Part shown: piece by piece, positions 47,927 through 55,918 of the stretch
Position numbering within the stretch: position 1 is the first letter of the stretch
Layout of the letters: every line of letters starts with the position of its first letter
Assembly (NCBI GenBank): GCA_963802375.1
Contig: CAWDIJ010000010.1
Coordinates: forward strand, 372,001-436,000
Origin: JACDAN01 sp963802375
Lineage (GTDB): Bacteria > Actinomycetota > Thermoleophilia > Gaiellales > Gaiellaceae
Reading direction: 5' to 3'
DNA length: 64,000 bases
Program-made: the position numbers and the translations under genes
Notes under the pieces: generated by a model
Told to the model about the DNA's origin: nothing
The model's input: the letters and a program-made list of their open reading frames with translations, nothing else
Databases searched by the model: none

Positions 47927-49739
47927 CGAGCGGCCGCCCCAGTGCCGGCTCGATCTCGAACAGCACCTGGCCGAACTCCACGGGCTGGCCGTTCTCGACA
48001 TGGATCCGGCGGACGGTGCCGTCGAGGTCGGCCTTGATCTCGTTCATCAGCTTCATCGCCTCGAGGATGCAGAGCGTCTGGCCGGCGGAGACCACGGCCC
48101 CCTCCTCGACGAACGGGGACGCCCCGGGCGAGGGCGCCCGGTAGAAGGTTCCGACCATCGGAGCCTCCACGCGGACCACGCCGTCCGCCGCCGACTCGAT
48201 CGCCGGAGGGGCGACGTCCTGCTCGGTCGGAGCGGCCGGTGCGGGAGCCGACGCTGAGGCCACGGGCTCCTGCTCTTCTCGGCGTCGAACGGAGACCCGC
48301 ATGCCGTCCTCCTCGATCGCAATCTCGGCGACACCGCTTTCCTGGACGATGCGGACGACCTCGCGAATCCGCTCGGCGCGCCCCAAGTCGACGCTCCCGC
48401 CGACGAGGCGCTCCTCGCCGCTCGCCCGACCACGGATGGTCGAGAGCAGCGGCTCGGCCTCCTCGCCGAAGAGCGCAAGGAGCAGCAGCTCCTCCTCGCT
48501 CGTCGCCAGGCCCGCGGCGTCCTCGCGGATGTCGTCGAGGTCGGCAGCCGGCTCGAGCTCCTGCCCTTCGTCTTCCGAGCTCAGCTCGATGGCGCGGCTC
48601 GCGTTCGGGTCGAGGTCGCCGGGCGGCGTACCGAAGTCGCCCTGGAAGAGCCCGCGCAACTCGTCCACGACGAGCCCGTAGCGGCTCGCCGAGAGAACGT
48701 GGATCAACGCCTGCGAGCCGAGGATCTGCCCGATCGGCGCGGCCAGCGGGGGCCAGCCGGCCTCTCCGCGGATGCGCTCGAGCTCGTCGAGCACCTCGTC
48801 GAGCCTGTCGCCCATCGACTGGGTGCGCAGGTGCGCATCGAGAGCGGCGACGAGCCCGGCCGGTAGGTGGTGCTGGGCGGCCCGAACAGCAATGCGGGGG
48901 GCCAGCGGCGTCACGGGCTCGTCGCCGATGTGCTGGTCGATCAGGTCGGATGCCTGCCAGAGGTGCTCGCTGTCGACCCCGGACGCGAGGTCGAGCCCCT
49001 CCAGGACGTCGGCGAGCCCTTCGCCCGCGACGCGGTGGAGGACGAGCGCCACGGCGTAGACCGCGCAGGCGATGCGGTCTGCCCCGGCCCGAGCAGCCTC
49101 GAGCGCCGCAGCCAGCGCGTTCCCGGCCGAGCCCTGGCAGTAGATCCCGATCGGGAGCCCGCTCGCTTCGCTGATCGCTGTCGTCAGCTCGCTGGCGCGA
49201 TGCGGCTCCAGCGACCCGGAGGGATCGTGGAGCAAGATCCTGGCGGCGCCGAGCTCGGGCAGCTTCTTCGCCTGCTCGACGAGAGCGTCGGTCTCCCCGG
49301 TCGGCCCAGGGCTGTAGATCAGGCCGGCGTCGAACTCCCCGCCGGCGACCGTGATCGCCTCACCGGCCTCGCGGAGGTTCATGACGTCGTTCAGAGGATC
49401 GTGGAGCCGGAAGACCTCGATGCCGTTCTCCGCCGCCGTCTGGACGAACCGGCGCACGAAGTCGCCGCCGACCGGCCGGGAGCCCACGAGGAAGCGTCCG
49501 CGGAGCGCCATCCCGAGCGGCGTCTTCGTCCGGGACTTGATCGCCCGGATCCGCTCCCACGGGCTCTCGACCCCGCGGCGGACGGCGCTGTCGAACACCC
49601 CTCCGCCGGAGACTTCCAGCGACGCGAATCCGGCGCCGTCCAGGACCTCCGCCAGGTCGAGGATCGCGGACGTCGGCAGCCGGCCGGCGAGCGGTTCCTG
49701 GCTGACGAGCCGGACGGTGGTGTCTACGAGGGCGGGCAT
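47916..49739 (-). CDS. Degenerate carboxyltransferase (OadA/PycB-like) fused to biotin carboxyl carrier domain
   Basis: 607 residues. Residues about 1-300 are a TIM-barrel carboxyltransferase of the oxaloacetate decarboxylase/pyruvate carboxylase family (EVFRLHDPLNDVMNLREAGE is well conserved), followed by the PYC/OADA region and, after an Ala/Pro linker, a BCCP domain with biotinylation site CILEAMKLMNEIKADLDG (Lys about 574). Key catalytic features are missing: the usual DTTxRDAHQS reads DTTVRLVSQEP, and the metal-binding HxHDxxG reads GIYCQGSAGN. It may therefore serve as BCCP for the adjacent biotin carboxylase with an inactive scaffold. Start ATG 7 nt after TAGTGT. Confidence 0.88.
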   Translation of the reverse strand: MPALVDTTVRLVSQEPLAGRLPTSAILDLAEVLDGAGFASLEVSGGGVFDSAVRRGVESPWERIRAIKSRTKTPLGMALRGRFLVGSRPVGGDFVRRFVQTAAENGIEVFRLHDPLNDVMNLREAGEAITVAGGEFDAGLIYSPGPTGETDALVEQAKKLPELGAARILLHDPSGSLEPHRASELTTAISEASGLPIGIYCQGSAGNALAAALEAARAGADRIACAVYAVALVLHRVAGEGLADVLEGLDLASGVDSEHLWQASDLIDQHIGDEPVTPLAPRIAVRAAQHHLPAGLVAALDAHLRTQSMGDRLDEVLDELERIRGEAGWPPLAAPIGQILGSQALIHVLSASRYGLVVDELRGLFQGDFGTPPGDLDPNASRAIELSSEDEGQELEPAADLDDIREDAAGLATSEEELLLLALFGEEAEPLLSTIRGRASGEERLVGGSVDLGRAERIREVVRIVQESGVAEIAIEEDGMRVSVRRREEQEPVASASAPAPAAPTEQDVAPPAIESAADGVVRVEAPMVGTFYRAPSPGASPFVEEGAVVSAGQTLCILEAMKLMNEIKADLDGTVRRIHVENGQPVEFGQVLFEIEPALGRPLDAV

Positions 49740-49746
49740 CCGCCGG

Positions 49747-49752
49747 ACACTA
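49747..49752 (-). promoter_or_regulatory. Leaderless-type -10 box of the carboxyltransferase-BCCP gene
   Basis: TAGTGT on the minus strand, 7 nt before the ATG; likely drives the BCCP-accC-nusB-xseB-ispA operon. Confidence 0.55.
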
Positions 49753-50427
49753 ACGCGAGGCTCGCTCCGCGGCAGGCAGCTGGGCGAACGCGTAGAGGAC
49801 GAGGTAGAGCACGGAGAGGAGCGCGGTCAGCGCGACGGTCATGCCCAGGGTTCGCGGGTGGGACAGCGGATCCGATACACGGGCCCACACGTCGGCGAGG
49901 AGCGGTTGCGGGCTCGTCAGGACCTCCCAGCTGTTCCAGCGGAGCGAGCGGCCGAGGTAGATCCCGAAGCCGCTCGCCAGCAGGCTTCCGCCCACGAGCG
50001 CCCAGCCGAGGGCGGCGCCGCGCGCCCGCCGGACCACGACCTGCATCAGGTAGATCGACAGGAAGCCGAGGAACGCTCCCGTCCACGCGAAGGCGCTGAA
50101 GAGAACGAGGTCGAACCAGAGCGGCGCATCGCTGCGCGAGCCGAGGTGGATCAGGTCGGTGAGGAGGTAGGGCGCGTTCGGCAGGAACAGGAGCCAGACG
50201 GCGGCGAGTGGAATGAGCCGCGAGAGCCGGACTCCCCGGCGCTGCATGTCGTAGACAGCGACGGCAGCAACGAGAGGGATCCAGGCGAGGAAGAGGTTCC
50301 ACCCGAGGAACCGGTACGCGCCCGGTTCGGAGTAGAGCCAGCGCGCGACGAGCAGCGAGATGCAGAACGCGGAGGCGAGCGCCAAGGCGGCAAGAGCGAG
50401 CGTGCGCCGGTCACTCATCGAGAGCAT
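49750..50427 (-). CDS. DUF1361 family membrane protein
   Basis: 225 residues, about seven membrane helices. The family's signatures LGWNLFLAWIPLVAAVAVY, LWLLFLPNAPYLLTDLIHL-like stretch (read as VWLLFLPNAPYLLTDLIHLG) and LGRSLRWNSWEVL are clear. Function is not known. TACACT is exactly 6 nt before the ATG; an ATG three codons later is an alternative start. Confidence 0.88.
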   Translation of the reverse strand: MLSMSDRRTLALAALALASAFCISLLVARWLYSEPGAYRFLGWNLFLAWIPLVAAVAVYDMQRRGVRLSRLIPLAAVWLLFLPNAPYLLTDLIHLGSRSDAPLWFDLVLFSAFAWTGAFLGFLSIYLMQVVVRRARGAALGWALVGGSLLASGFGIYLGRSLRWNSWEVLTSPQPLLADVWARVSDPLSHPRTLGMTVALTALLSVLYLVLYAFAQLPAAERASR

Positions 50428-50433
50428 GCGGAG

Positions 50434-50439
50434 AGTGTA
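50434..50439 (-). promoter_or_regulatory. Leaderless-type -10 box of the DUF1361 gene
   Basis: TACACT on the minus strand with a 6-nt spacer, inside the same 13-bp word found before recO. Confidence 0.65.
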
Positions 50440-50461
50440 GAAGTGGCTAAGGAGCGTCCAG

Positions 50462-51028
50462 CTACGCGCGGCTGATGTAGCGCCGCTCGCGCGTGTCGAC
50501 CTTGATCCGGTCGCCCTGGTTGACGAACAGCGGCACCTGGACGATCGCACCCGTCTCGAGCTTTGCCGGCTTCGTCACGTTCGAGACCGTGTCGCCGCGC
50601 ACACCCGGTTCCGTCTCGGCCACGGTCAGCTCGACCGAGGCGGGCAGCTGGACGCCTGAGGGACGCCCGTCGACGGTCATCAGCTGGACGGTGCTGGACG
50701 GCTGGAGGAAGTCGAGCGCTTCGGCGACCGACTCCCGGGCCAGGCTGATCTGCTCGAACGTCTGCTCGTCCATGAAGACGACCTCGTCGCCGGAGTCGTA
50801 GAGGTACTGCGCGTTCTTGGTCTCGGTGATCACGCGCGAGAACTTCTCGCCGGCGCGAAACGTCTTGTCGACGACGGCGCCGTTGTCGAGGTTCTTCAGC
50901 TTCGTGCGGACGAAGGCGCCGCCCTTGCCCGGCTTGACGTGCTGGAACTCGACGATGCGCCAGGCCGAGCCGTCGAGCTCAATGTGCATGCCGTTCTTGA
51001 ACTGGTTCGTGTTGACGACGTCGGCCAC
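50462..51028 (-). CDS. efp: Elongation factor P
   Basis: 188 residues, three beta-barrel domains. EF-P rescues ribosomes stalled on consecutive prolines. The tip loop HVKPGKGGAFVRTKLKN carries lysine 35, the position modified in many bacteria; C-terminal signature is VPLFVNQGDRIKVDTRERRY. The 33-proline gene at 34306 is an obvious client. GTG start 6 nt after TAGCCT (a box that overlaps the pepQ stop), so the message can be leaderless despite lying directly behind pepQ. Confidence 0.98.
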   Translation of the reverse strand: MADVVNTNQFKNGMHIELDGSAWRIVEFQHVKPGKGGAFVRTKLKNLDNGAVVDKTFRAGEKFSRVITETKNAQYLYDSGDEVVFMDEQTFEQISLARESVAEALDFLQPSSTVQLMTVDGRPSGVQLPASVELTVAETEPGVRGDTVSNVTKPAKLETGAIVQVPLFVNQGDRIKVDTRERRYISRA

Positions 51029-51034
51029 GGCAGG

Positions 51035-51040
51035 AGGCTA
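51035..51040 (-). promoter_or_regulatory. Leaderless-type -10 box of efp
   Basis: TAGCCT on the minus strand, 6 nt before the efp GTG; its TAG is also the pepQ stop codon. Confidence 0.55.
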
Positions 51041-52078
51041 GCGAACAGCCATCAGGTCTTTGGGGAACGCGGTCAGGACTTCGCAGCCGCCATCCGTGAC
51101 GACGACCGGGTCCTCGATCCGCACGCCCCCGACACCGCTCAGGTAGATCCCGGGCTCGACCGTTGCGACATTGCCGGCCTCGATCGTGTCGGTCGACTCC
51201 GGCCGGAGCGCCGGCGCCTCGTGAACCTGAAGCCCCAGACCGTGGCCGAGCCCGTGGCCGAAGTTCTCGCCGTACCCGGCGTCGGCGATGACGGCACGCG
51301 CGGCGGCGTCGGCGTCGCGCCCGGTCGTCCCGGCGCGGACCGCGTCGAGGCCCGCCTGCTGCGCCTCCTTCGTCACCTCGTAGAGCTCGCGGAGCGAGTC
51401 GGAGACCTCGCCCACCGCAAAGGTGCGGGTGCAGTCGGAGTTGTAGTGAGCGAGCTTCGCGCCGGCGTCGACGAGCACGAGGTCGCCCTCCTGCACGACC
51501 CGGTCGCCGGGAACTGCGTGCGGGCTCGCGGCCGTCGGCCCCGCCGCGATGTCGATCGCGAAAGCCGGCTCGTCGGCGCCCTCTTCGTGGAAGAGCTCCG
51601 TCATGCGCCAGACGAGCTGCTTCTCCGTGCGACCGCTGAACTGCTCCTCGACAAGCCGCTGGTACACGCGGTCGGTGATCCGGGATGCCTCACGGATCGC
51701 CTCCAACTCGCCCGGCTCCTTGACCGCCCGAAGCGACTCGACAAGGCCACGCCGCGGCACGAGGTTCACCCCGGTCTCTCGCAGGAGCTCGTGGTTCGCG
51801 TAGGTCACGGCGTCGGCCTCGAACCCGAGCGTCTCGGGAATCCGCCCGGCGAGATCGGCGTAGATGAAACGCTCGGTCTGCTCGACCTCCACGCCCTCCA
51901 GCTCCCGCGCCCGGTCGGCGTAGCGGAAGTCGGTGAAGAGCCGCACACAATCCCACTCGACGAGGACCGCGGCATTCGAGCTCTCGAACCCCGTGAGGTA
52001 GAGGACGTTCGTCGGGGCGGTGACGAGCAGCGGCTCCTCGAGCAGCGCCCGCAGGCGGTCTATTCGCGAGTCAGGAAT
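51038..52078 (-). CDS. pepQ: M24 metallopeptidase, Xaa-Pro dipeptidase (PepQ/YqhT type)
   Basis: 346 residues. It removes residues N-terminal to proline. Metal ligands: LVLVDAGAKLAHYNSDCTRTF (Asp, Asp), GHGLGHGLGLQVHEAP (His), NVATVEPGIYLSG (Glu) and VRIEDPVVVTDGG (Glu). The N-terminal creatinase-like domain begins PDSRIDRLRALLEEP. No ATG/GTG/TTG lies near this point; ATT at 52076-52078 follows AAGGAGG by 7 nt and is the proposed start, within the aroQ end. Sits between aroQ and efp as in many Gram-positives. Confidence 0.92.
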   Translation of the reverse strand: MPDSRIDRLRALLEEPLLVTAPTNVLYLTGFESSNAAVLVEWDCVRLFTDFRYADRARELEGVEVEQTERFIYADLAGRIPETLGFEADAVTYANHELLRETGVNLVPRRGLVESLRAVKEPGELEAIREASRITDRVYQRLVEEQFSGRTEKQLVWRMTELFHEEGADEPAFAIDIAAGPTAASPHAVPGDRVVQEGDLVLVDAGAKLAHYNSDCTRTFAVGEVSDSLRELYEVTKEAQQAGLDAVRAGTTGRDADAAARAVIADAGYGENFGHGLGHGLGLQVHEAPALRPESTDTIEAGNVATVEPGIYLSGVGGVRIEDPVVVTDGGCEVLTAFPKDLMAVR

Positions 52079-52485
52079 TCCAATGCCTCCTTGTAGCCGT
52101 CGGGGCCCTTGCCGATCACCCGGTGCGCGGCGATGTCGGCGATGACCGTGTGCCGCCGCCACTCCTCCCTGCTCTCGATGTCCGAGAGGTGTACCTCGAC
52201 GACCGGGCAGCCGGCGAGCTCGAGCGCATCGCGGATCGCGTAGCTGTAGTGCGACCAGGCGCCGGAGTTGACGACGAGGCCGCCCGCCGACGCGCCGAGC
52301 TCCTGGCACCACTCCACGTACTCGCCCTCGTGGTTGGTCTGGCGGCAGAGGACGTCGCAGCCGAGCTCCGTGCCCCAGGCGCGGATTTTCGCCTCGAGCT
52401 CGGACAGGGAGAGCCCGCCGTAGACAGCCGCGTCTCGTCGCTCCAGGACGTTGAAGTTCGGTCCGTGGAGCACGCCGACGAGCAT
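52060..52485 (-). CDS. aroQ: 3-dehydroquinate dehydratase, type II
   Basis: 141 residues, normal length. Third step of the shikimate pathway. Signatures: VLHGPNFNVLERRDAAVYGG (active-site Arg/Tyr region), CRQTNHEGEYVEWCQEL, LVVNSGAWSHYSYAIRDAL and VEVHLSDIESREEWR. It is separated from the other aro genes by two tiny plus-strand genes. TAGATT is 6 nt before the ATG. Confidence 0.97.
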   Translation of the reverse strand: MLVGVLHGPNFNVLERRDAAVYGGLSLSELEAKIRAWGTELGCDVLCRQTNHEGEYVEWCQELGASAGGLVVNSGAWSHYSYAIRDALELAGCPVVEVHLSDIESREEWRRHTVIADIAAHRVIGKGPDGYKEALEFLTRE

Positions 52486-52491
52486 GGCGGG

Positions 52492-52497
52492 AATCTA
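52492..52497 (-). promoter_or_regulatory. Leaderless-type -10 box of aroQ
   Basis: TAGATT on the minus strand with a 6-nt spacer to the ATG. Confidence 0.6.
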
Positions 52498-52521
52498 GTT
52501 GGCCAGAAGGGACGCCTTGCC

Positions 52522-52707
52522 ATGACCTCGATGAGCCGCGACGATTGTGTGATGCTCTGGCGGAGGCGAGAGCCGACTGCCACGCTGGACGACGTCGTCG
52601 AGCTGCTGACGGGAATCGGTCAAACGGCGATGGGCATTAGCGCTCAGCTCAACCGAATCGTCGCCATACTCGAGGAGGAGGAAGACGATGAGCAAGCTGA
52701 CTCCTGA
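52522..52707 (+). CDS. Small acidic protein (61 aa), first of an overlapping pair
   Basis: Starts MTSMSRDDCVMLWRRREPTA and continues with a predicted amphipathic helix (LDDVVELLTGIGQTAMGISA, QLNRIVAILEEEEDDEQ), so it is probably helical with an acidic tail. AAGGGA lies 10 nt before the ATG. Its end overlaps the next small gene by 20 bp. No family recognised. The pair stands divergently from aroQ and converges on aroKB. Confidence 0.5.
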   Translation: MTSMSRDDCVMLWRRREPTATLDDVVELLTGIGQTAMGISAQLNRIVAILEEEEDDEQADS

Positions 52708-52867
52708 GGAGCGCGAAGAGCGCCGCAAGGACCTGGAGGTGGCGGCCAACGCCATGCGCAACATGCGGTTGACCATCGAGCGAGTGGAAGCTCGCCGGCA
52801 AGCCCGTCGCGAGGCTTGGCTCAACCGGCCTCGCGGTCTCCGTCGTCTCCTCTTCTGGACGCGCTAG
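52688..52867 (+). CDS. Small basic helical protein (59 aa), second of an overlapping pair
   Basis: GAGGAGGAAG just before the ATG is a strong ribosome-binding site inside the preceding gene, indicating coupled translation. The product is MSKLTPEEREERRKDLEVAA, then a highly charged helix (MRLTIERVEARRQARREAWL) and the end RGLRRLLFWTR. An acidic and a basic helical small protein made together suggests a heterodimer. The TAG overlaps the aroKB stop codon on the other strand. Confidence 0.5.
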   Translation: MSKLTPEEREERRKDLEVAANAMRNMRLTIERVEARRQARREAWLNRPRGLRRLLFWTR

Positions 52868-54225
52868 GCGATCAGCGCGTCGAGCGCTGATCGCACCTCG
52901 GCCTGCGGCCGCTCGACGCCCCAGACCGGCCGGCCGGGCGCCTCGAGGAGCACAAGCCGGATCCGGCCGTCGCGGACCTTCTTGTCGCGCCGAAGCGCCT
53001 CCCAAGCCCGCTCTCGGTCGACCGCCACGGGACACGGGTCGAGCACGGTCTCGACCACGTCCGTCGGGAGCCCGGAGAGCCGCAGCGCGGCAAGGAGGCC
53101 GAGCGCGACCGCATCGCCGTGGCGCACCGTGTAGAGCGACGCCGCCTCGAGTGCGTGGGCGAACGTGTGGCCGAGGTTGAGGATCGCGCGGCGTCCGCCC
53201 TCGTACGGATCGGCGAGGCAGACGGCCGACTTGTAGGCGGCGCAGGCGCGGATCATCTCCTCGTCGGGGAGGTCCCAGACGTCGACGCCGGCGAGCAGAC
53301 CCGTCTTGACCACTTCGGCCATGCCGGCGCGGCGCTCCTCCTCGGGAAGCGTCGAGATCAGCCTTGGGTCGATCACCACCTGATCGGGGTAGTGGAAGGC
53401 GCCGGCGAGGTTCTTGCCCTCGCGGAGATCCACCCCGGTCTTGCCGCCGATCCCGGCGTCCACCTGGCCGACGAGCGTGGTCGGCGCCGCGATCCACGGG
53501 ACGCCCCGCATGTACGTGGCCGCGACGAAGCCGGCGAGATCCGTCGTCGTGCCGCCGCCGTAGCCGACGATCGTCCCGTCGCGGGAGATGCCGAGCGCGG
53601 TCCAGAGGCGCTGTGCCTCCTCGAGCGACTTCTCCTGCACCTCGTGCACCTCTGGCAGCTCGAGCGGGTGGAGCTCCAGCGCCGTCGGGTCCGCGAGCAG
53701 TACGTCGCCCTCCGGCCGCACGCCGGGCTCGATCCGGACGCCGAGCGCGGCGAGCACGACACCGTCGAGGTCGCCGGCCCGCGCGTCGGCCGCCTCTTCA
53801 TAGAGGCCCCGACGCCGCTCGTAGAGCTGCCGGAACTGCTCGGGATCCTTGGCGAGCGGCCGCACCGACTCGGCGACGCGATCCCACGCCGCGTCGACGT
53901 CGACCTCCACCAACACGGTGAGCGCGTGCTCGCGGAGGGCCACGCGGATTGCCGGCGTCTCGATGGCGCCGCCTCCGAGCGCGATCACGGCGGGCCGTTC
54001 GCGTTTGAGCGTTCTCACGGCCTCGCCCGCTTCGAGCACCCTGAAGCCCGCCTCGCCTTCGCGCCCAAAGAGGTCGGAGATGGAGCGCTGCACGGACTTC
54101 TCGACCTCCTGGTCGAGGTCGAAGAACTGCCTGCCGATGAGGTCGGCCAGACGGGAGCCGAGCGTCGTCTTGCCGGCGCCCATGAAGCCGATGAGGGCGA
54201 TGTGGCGGTCTAGGGCGTGCGCCAT
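52864..54225 (-). CDS. aroKB: Fused shikimate kinase / 3-dehydroquinate synthase
   Basis: 453 residues. Residues 1-165: shikimate kinase with Walker A ALIGFMGAGKTTLGSRLADL, DLDQEVEKSVQRSISDLF and ALGGGAIETPAIR. The rest: 3-dehydroquinate synthase with VGYGGGTTTDLAGFVAATYM (NAD/substrate site), APTTLVGQVDAGIGGKTGVD, NLAGAFHYPDQVV, AEVVKTGLLAG and NLGHTFAHALEAAS (zinc ligands). The AroB part is short at its N terminus, lacking most of the nucleotide-binding Rossmann half, so it is worth checking against full-length enzymes. Overlaps aroC. Confidence 0.95.
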   Translation of the reverse strand: MAHALDRHIALIGFMGAGKTTLGSRLADLIGRQFFDLDQEVEKSVQRSISDLFGREGEAGFRVLEAGEAVRTLKRERPAVIALGGGAIETPAIRVALREHALTVLVEVDVDAAWDRVAESVRPLAKDPEQFRQLYERRRGLYEEAADARAGDLDGVVLAALGVRIEPGVRPEGDVLLADPTALELHPLELPEVHEVQEKSLEEAQRLWTALGISRDGTIVGYGGGTTTDLAGFVAATYMRGVPWIAAPTTLVGQVDAGIGGKTGVDLREGKNLAGAFHYPDQVVIDPRLISTLPEEERRAGMAEVVKTGLLAGVDVWDLPDEEMIRACAAYKSAVCLADPYEGGRRAILNLGHTFAHALEAASLYTVRHGDAVALGLLAALRLSGLPTDVVETVLDPCPVAVDRERAWEALRRDKKVRDGRIRLVLLEAPGRPVWGVERPQAEVRSALDALIA

Positions 54226-55268
54226 GGGATGCGTTCGAGGTACGCCCGGTGCGCCGCGAGGAAGTCGTCGAGCGAGTCCCCGCCGAACTTCTCGCGCGCG
54301 GCGCGGGCGAGCTCGAAGGCGACCGACGCCTCGGCGACCACCGAAAGCGCTTCGACGGCCGCGACGTCGCTCCGCTCGACGAGCGCCTCCGCCGCCTCGC
54401 CGGTTTCGAGATCCACCGAGCGCAGCGGCTGCATCAACGTGGGGAGCGGCTTCATCGCGGCGCGTGCGACGATCTCCTCGCCGTTCGAGACGCCGCCTTC
54501 GATCCCGCCGGCCCGGTTCGTCTCGCGCTGGAGTCCGGGGAGGATCTCGTCGTGCGCCTCGGAGCCGCGCAGCTCCGCGAGGCCGAACCCGTCTCCGATC
54601 TCGACCCCTTTTACGGCCTGGATGCCCATCAGCGCCGCGGCAAGGCGTGCGTCGAGGCGCTCCTCCTTGGCGGCGTACGAGCCGAGGCCGGGCGGGACAC
54701 CGGCTACCCGCACCTCGACGACACCACCCACGGTGTCCCGGTCAGCCCTCGCCGCGTCGACGTCGCCCATCTCCAGCACCGAGCCCGCGACCTCGACCTT
54801 GAGCTCGCTCAGGAGCGCCTTGCAGACCGCGCCGACGGCGACCGTCATTGCGGTCTGGCGCGCGCTCGCACGTTCCAGCGTGTTCCGAACGTCGTCGTGT
54901 CCGAACTTCAACGTCCCCGCCAGGTCCGCATGGCCGGGGCGCGGCAGGCTCACCGGCTTCGTGCCCTTTCCCTCCGGCTCGCCCTCGGGGTGCCACGGGC
55001 TCATCCCCCAGCGCCAGTTCTCGTGGTCCCGGTTTTGCACGACGAGCGCGACGGGCGTCCCAAGGGTCCGGCCGTGGCGCAGGCCCGCAAGGACCTCGAC
55101 CCGGTCCTGCTCGATTCGCTGGCGCGGACTGCGCCCGTAGCCCTGCTGGCGGCGGGCGAGGTCGGCGTCGATCGCCTCGCGGTCGAGCTCGAGCCCGGCC
55201 GGAAGGCCCGTCAGGATCCCGACGAGCGCCGGCCCGTGAGATTCACCCGCTGTCGCGAGGCGAAGCAC
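54210..55268 (-). CDS. aroC: Chorismate synthase
   Basis: 352 residues. It makes chorismate from EPSP with reduced FMN. Signatures: LRLATAGESHGPALVGILTG, RRQQGYGRSPRQRIEQDRVE, GTPVALVVQNRDHENW, PRPGHADLAGTLKFGHDDVR, RASARQTAMTVAVGAVCKAL and GGIEGGVSNGEEIVARAAMK. GTG start, overlapping aroE; the 3' end overlaps aroKB by 16 bp. Part of the aroE-aroC-aroKB series. Confidence 0.98.
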   Translation of the reverse strand: MLRLATAGESHGPALVGILTGLPAGLELDREAIDADLARRQQGYGRSPRQRIEQDRVEVLAGLRHGRTLGTPVALVVQNRDHENWRWGMSPWHPEGEPEGKGTKPVSLPRPGHADLAGTLKFGHDDVRNTLERASARQTAMTVAVGAVCKALLSELKVEVAGSVLEMGDVDAARADRDTVGGVVEVRVAGVPPGLGSYAAKEERLDARLAAALMGIQAVKGVEIGDGFGLAELRGSEAHDEILPGLQRETNRAGGIEGGVSNGEEIVARAAMKPLPTLMQPLRSVDLETGEAAEALVERSDVAAVEALSVVAEASVAFELARAAREKFGGDSLDDFLAAHRAYLERIPWRTP

Positions 55269-55896
55269 CCGTCAAGCCTACGGCGCGCCGCATCACCTCG
55301 ACAGGCGCCGGCGCACCCGTCCACAGCTCGAACGAGGCGGCTCCCTGAGCCACGAGCACCTCGAGCCCGTCGAGCACGCGGGCGCCCTCGGCCCTCGCTG
55401 CGCCGGCCGTCGCCGAACGCGGGTACGGCAAGTCGACGAGGGTCTGCCCCCGGATGACACGGGCGACGACCTCGTCGGCCGCCGAGGTTGCGTTGACGAC
55501 GAGGTCTGCATCCTCCGTCTCCGGCGGCCAGATGCCGCGCCTCGCGAAGACCCTGGCCCGAGGCATTGCAGCGCGGAACGCAGCCGCGGCTCCGCCGTCC
55601 CCGACGATCACCGGACGCTCGAACTCGAGCCAGTCGAGGATCGCCGCGTCCGTGCTGGTGGCGCGAAGCGGTTCGAACAGCAGCGTGTTGACGGACTCCT
55701 CCGCAGCGCCGACCAGCCGGGCGACGTCGGTCTTGTACGGGGCGGTGACGTTTGCCCCGGCGAACCCACGCGCCTCGAGCCCGCGGACGGCAGCCTCGAG
55801 CGCTTCGCGCTCCACCTCGTAGGCGACGTACACCCAGTCGAGGCCGAGCGCGGCGAACGCGGCGTTGTGCATCCGTGGCGACAGCGAATGCGCCAC
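55243..55896 (-). CDS. aroE: Shikimate dehydrogenase (AroE-like)
   Basis: At least 217 residues. It reduces 3-dehydroshikimate with NADPH. N-terminal HSLSPRMHNAAFAALGLDWV, FAGANVTAPYKTDVARL (catalytic Lys/Asp in NVTxPxKxD), VIVGDGGAAAAFRAAMPRA (degraded GGAxxA nucleotide motif), DLVVNATSA and GLEVLVAQGAASFELWTG. The conserved first strand ALIGKP lies before the first usual start codon (GTG 55896), so the true start is probably 6-8 codons upstream at a non-standard codon or hidden by an error. NADPH-site arginines are not obvious. Confidence 0.9.
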   Translation of the reverse strand: MAHSLSPRMHNAAFAALGLDWVYVAYEVEREALEAAVRGLEARGFAGANVTAPYKTDVARLVGAAEESVNTLLFEPLRATSTDAAILDWLEFERPVIVGDGGAAAAFRAAMPRARVFARRGIWPPETEDADLVVNATSAADEVVARVIRGQTLVDLPYPRSATAGAARAEGARVLDGLEVLVAQGAASFELWTGAPAPVEVMRRAVGLTGASPRDSG

Positions 55897-55918
55897 GGGC
55901 TTCCCGATCAGCGCGACG

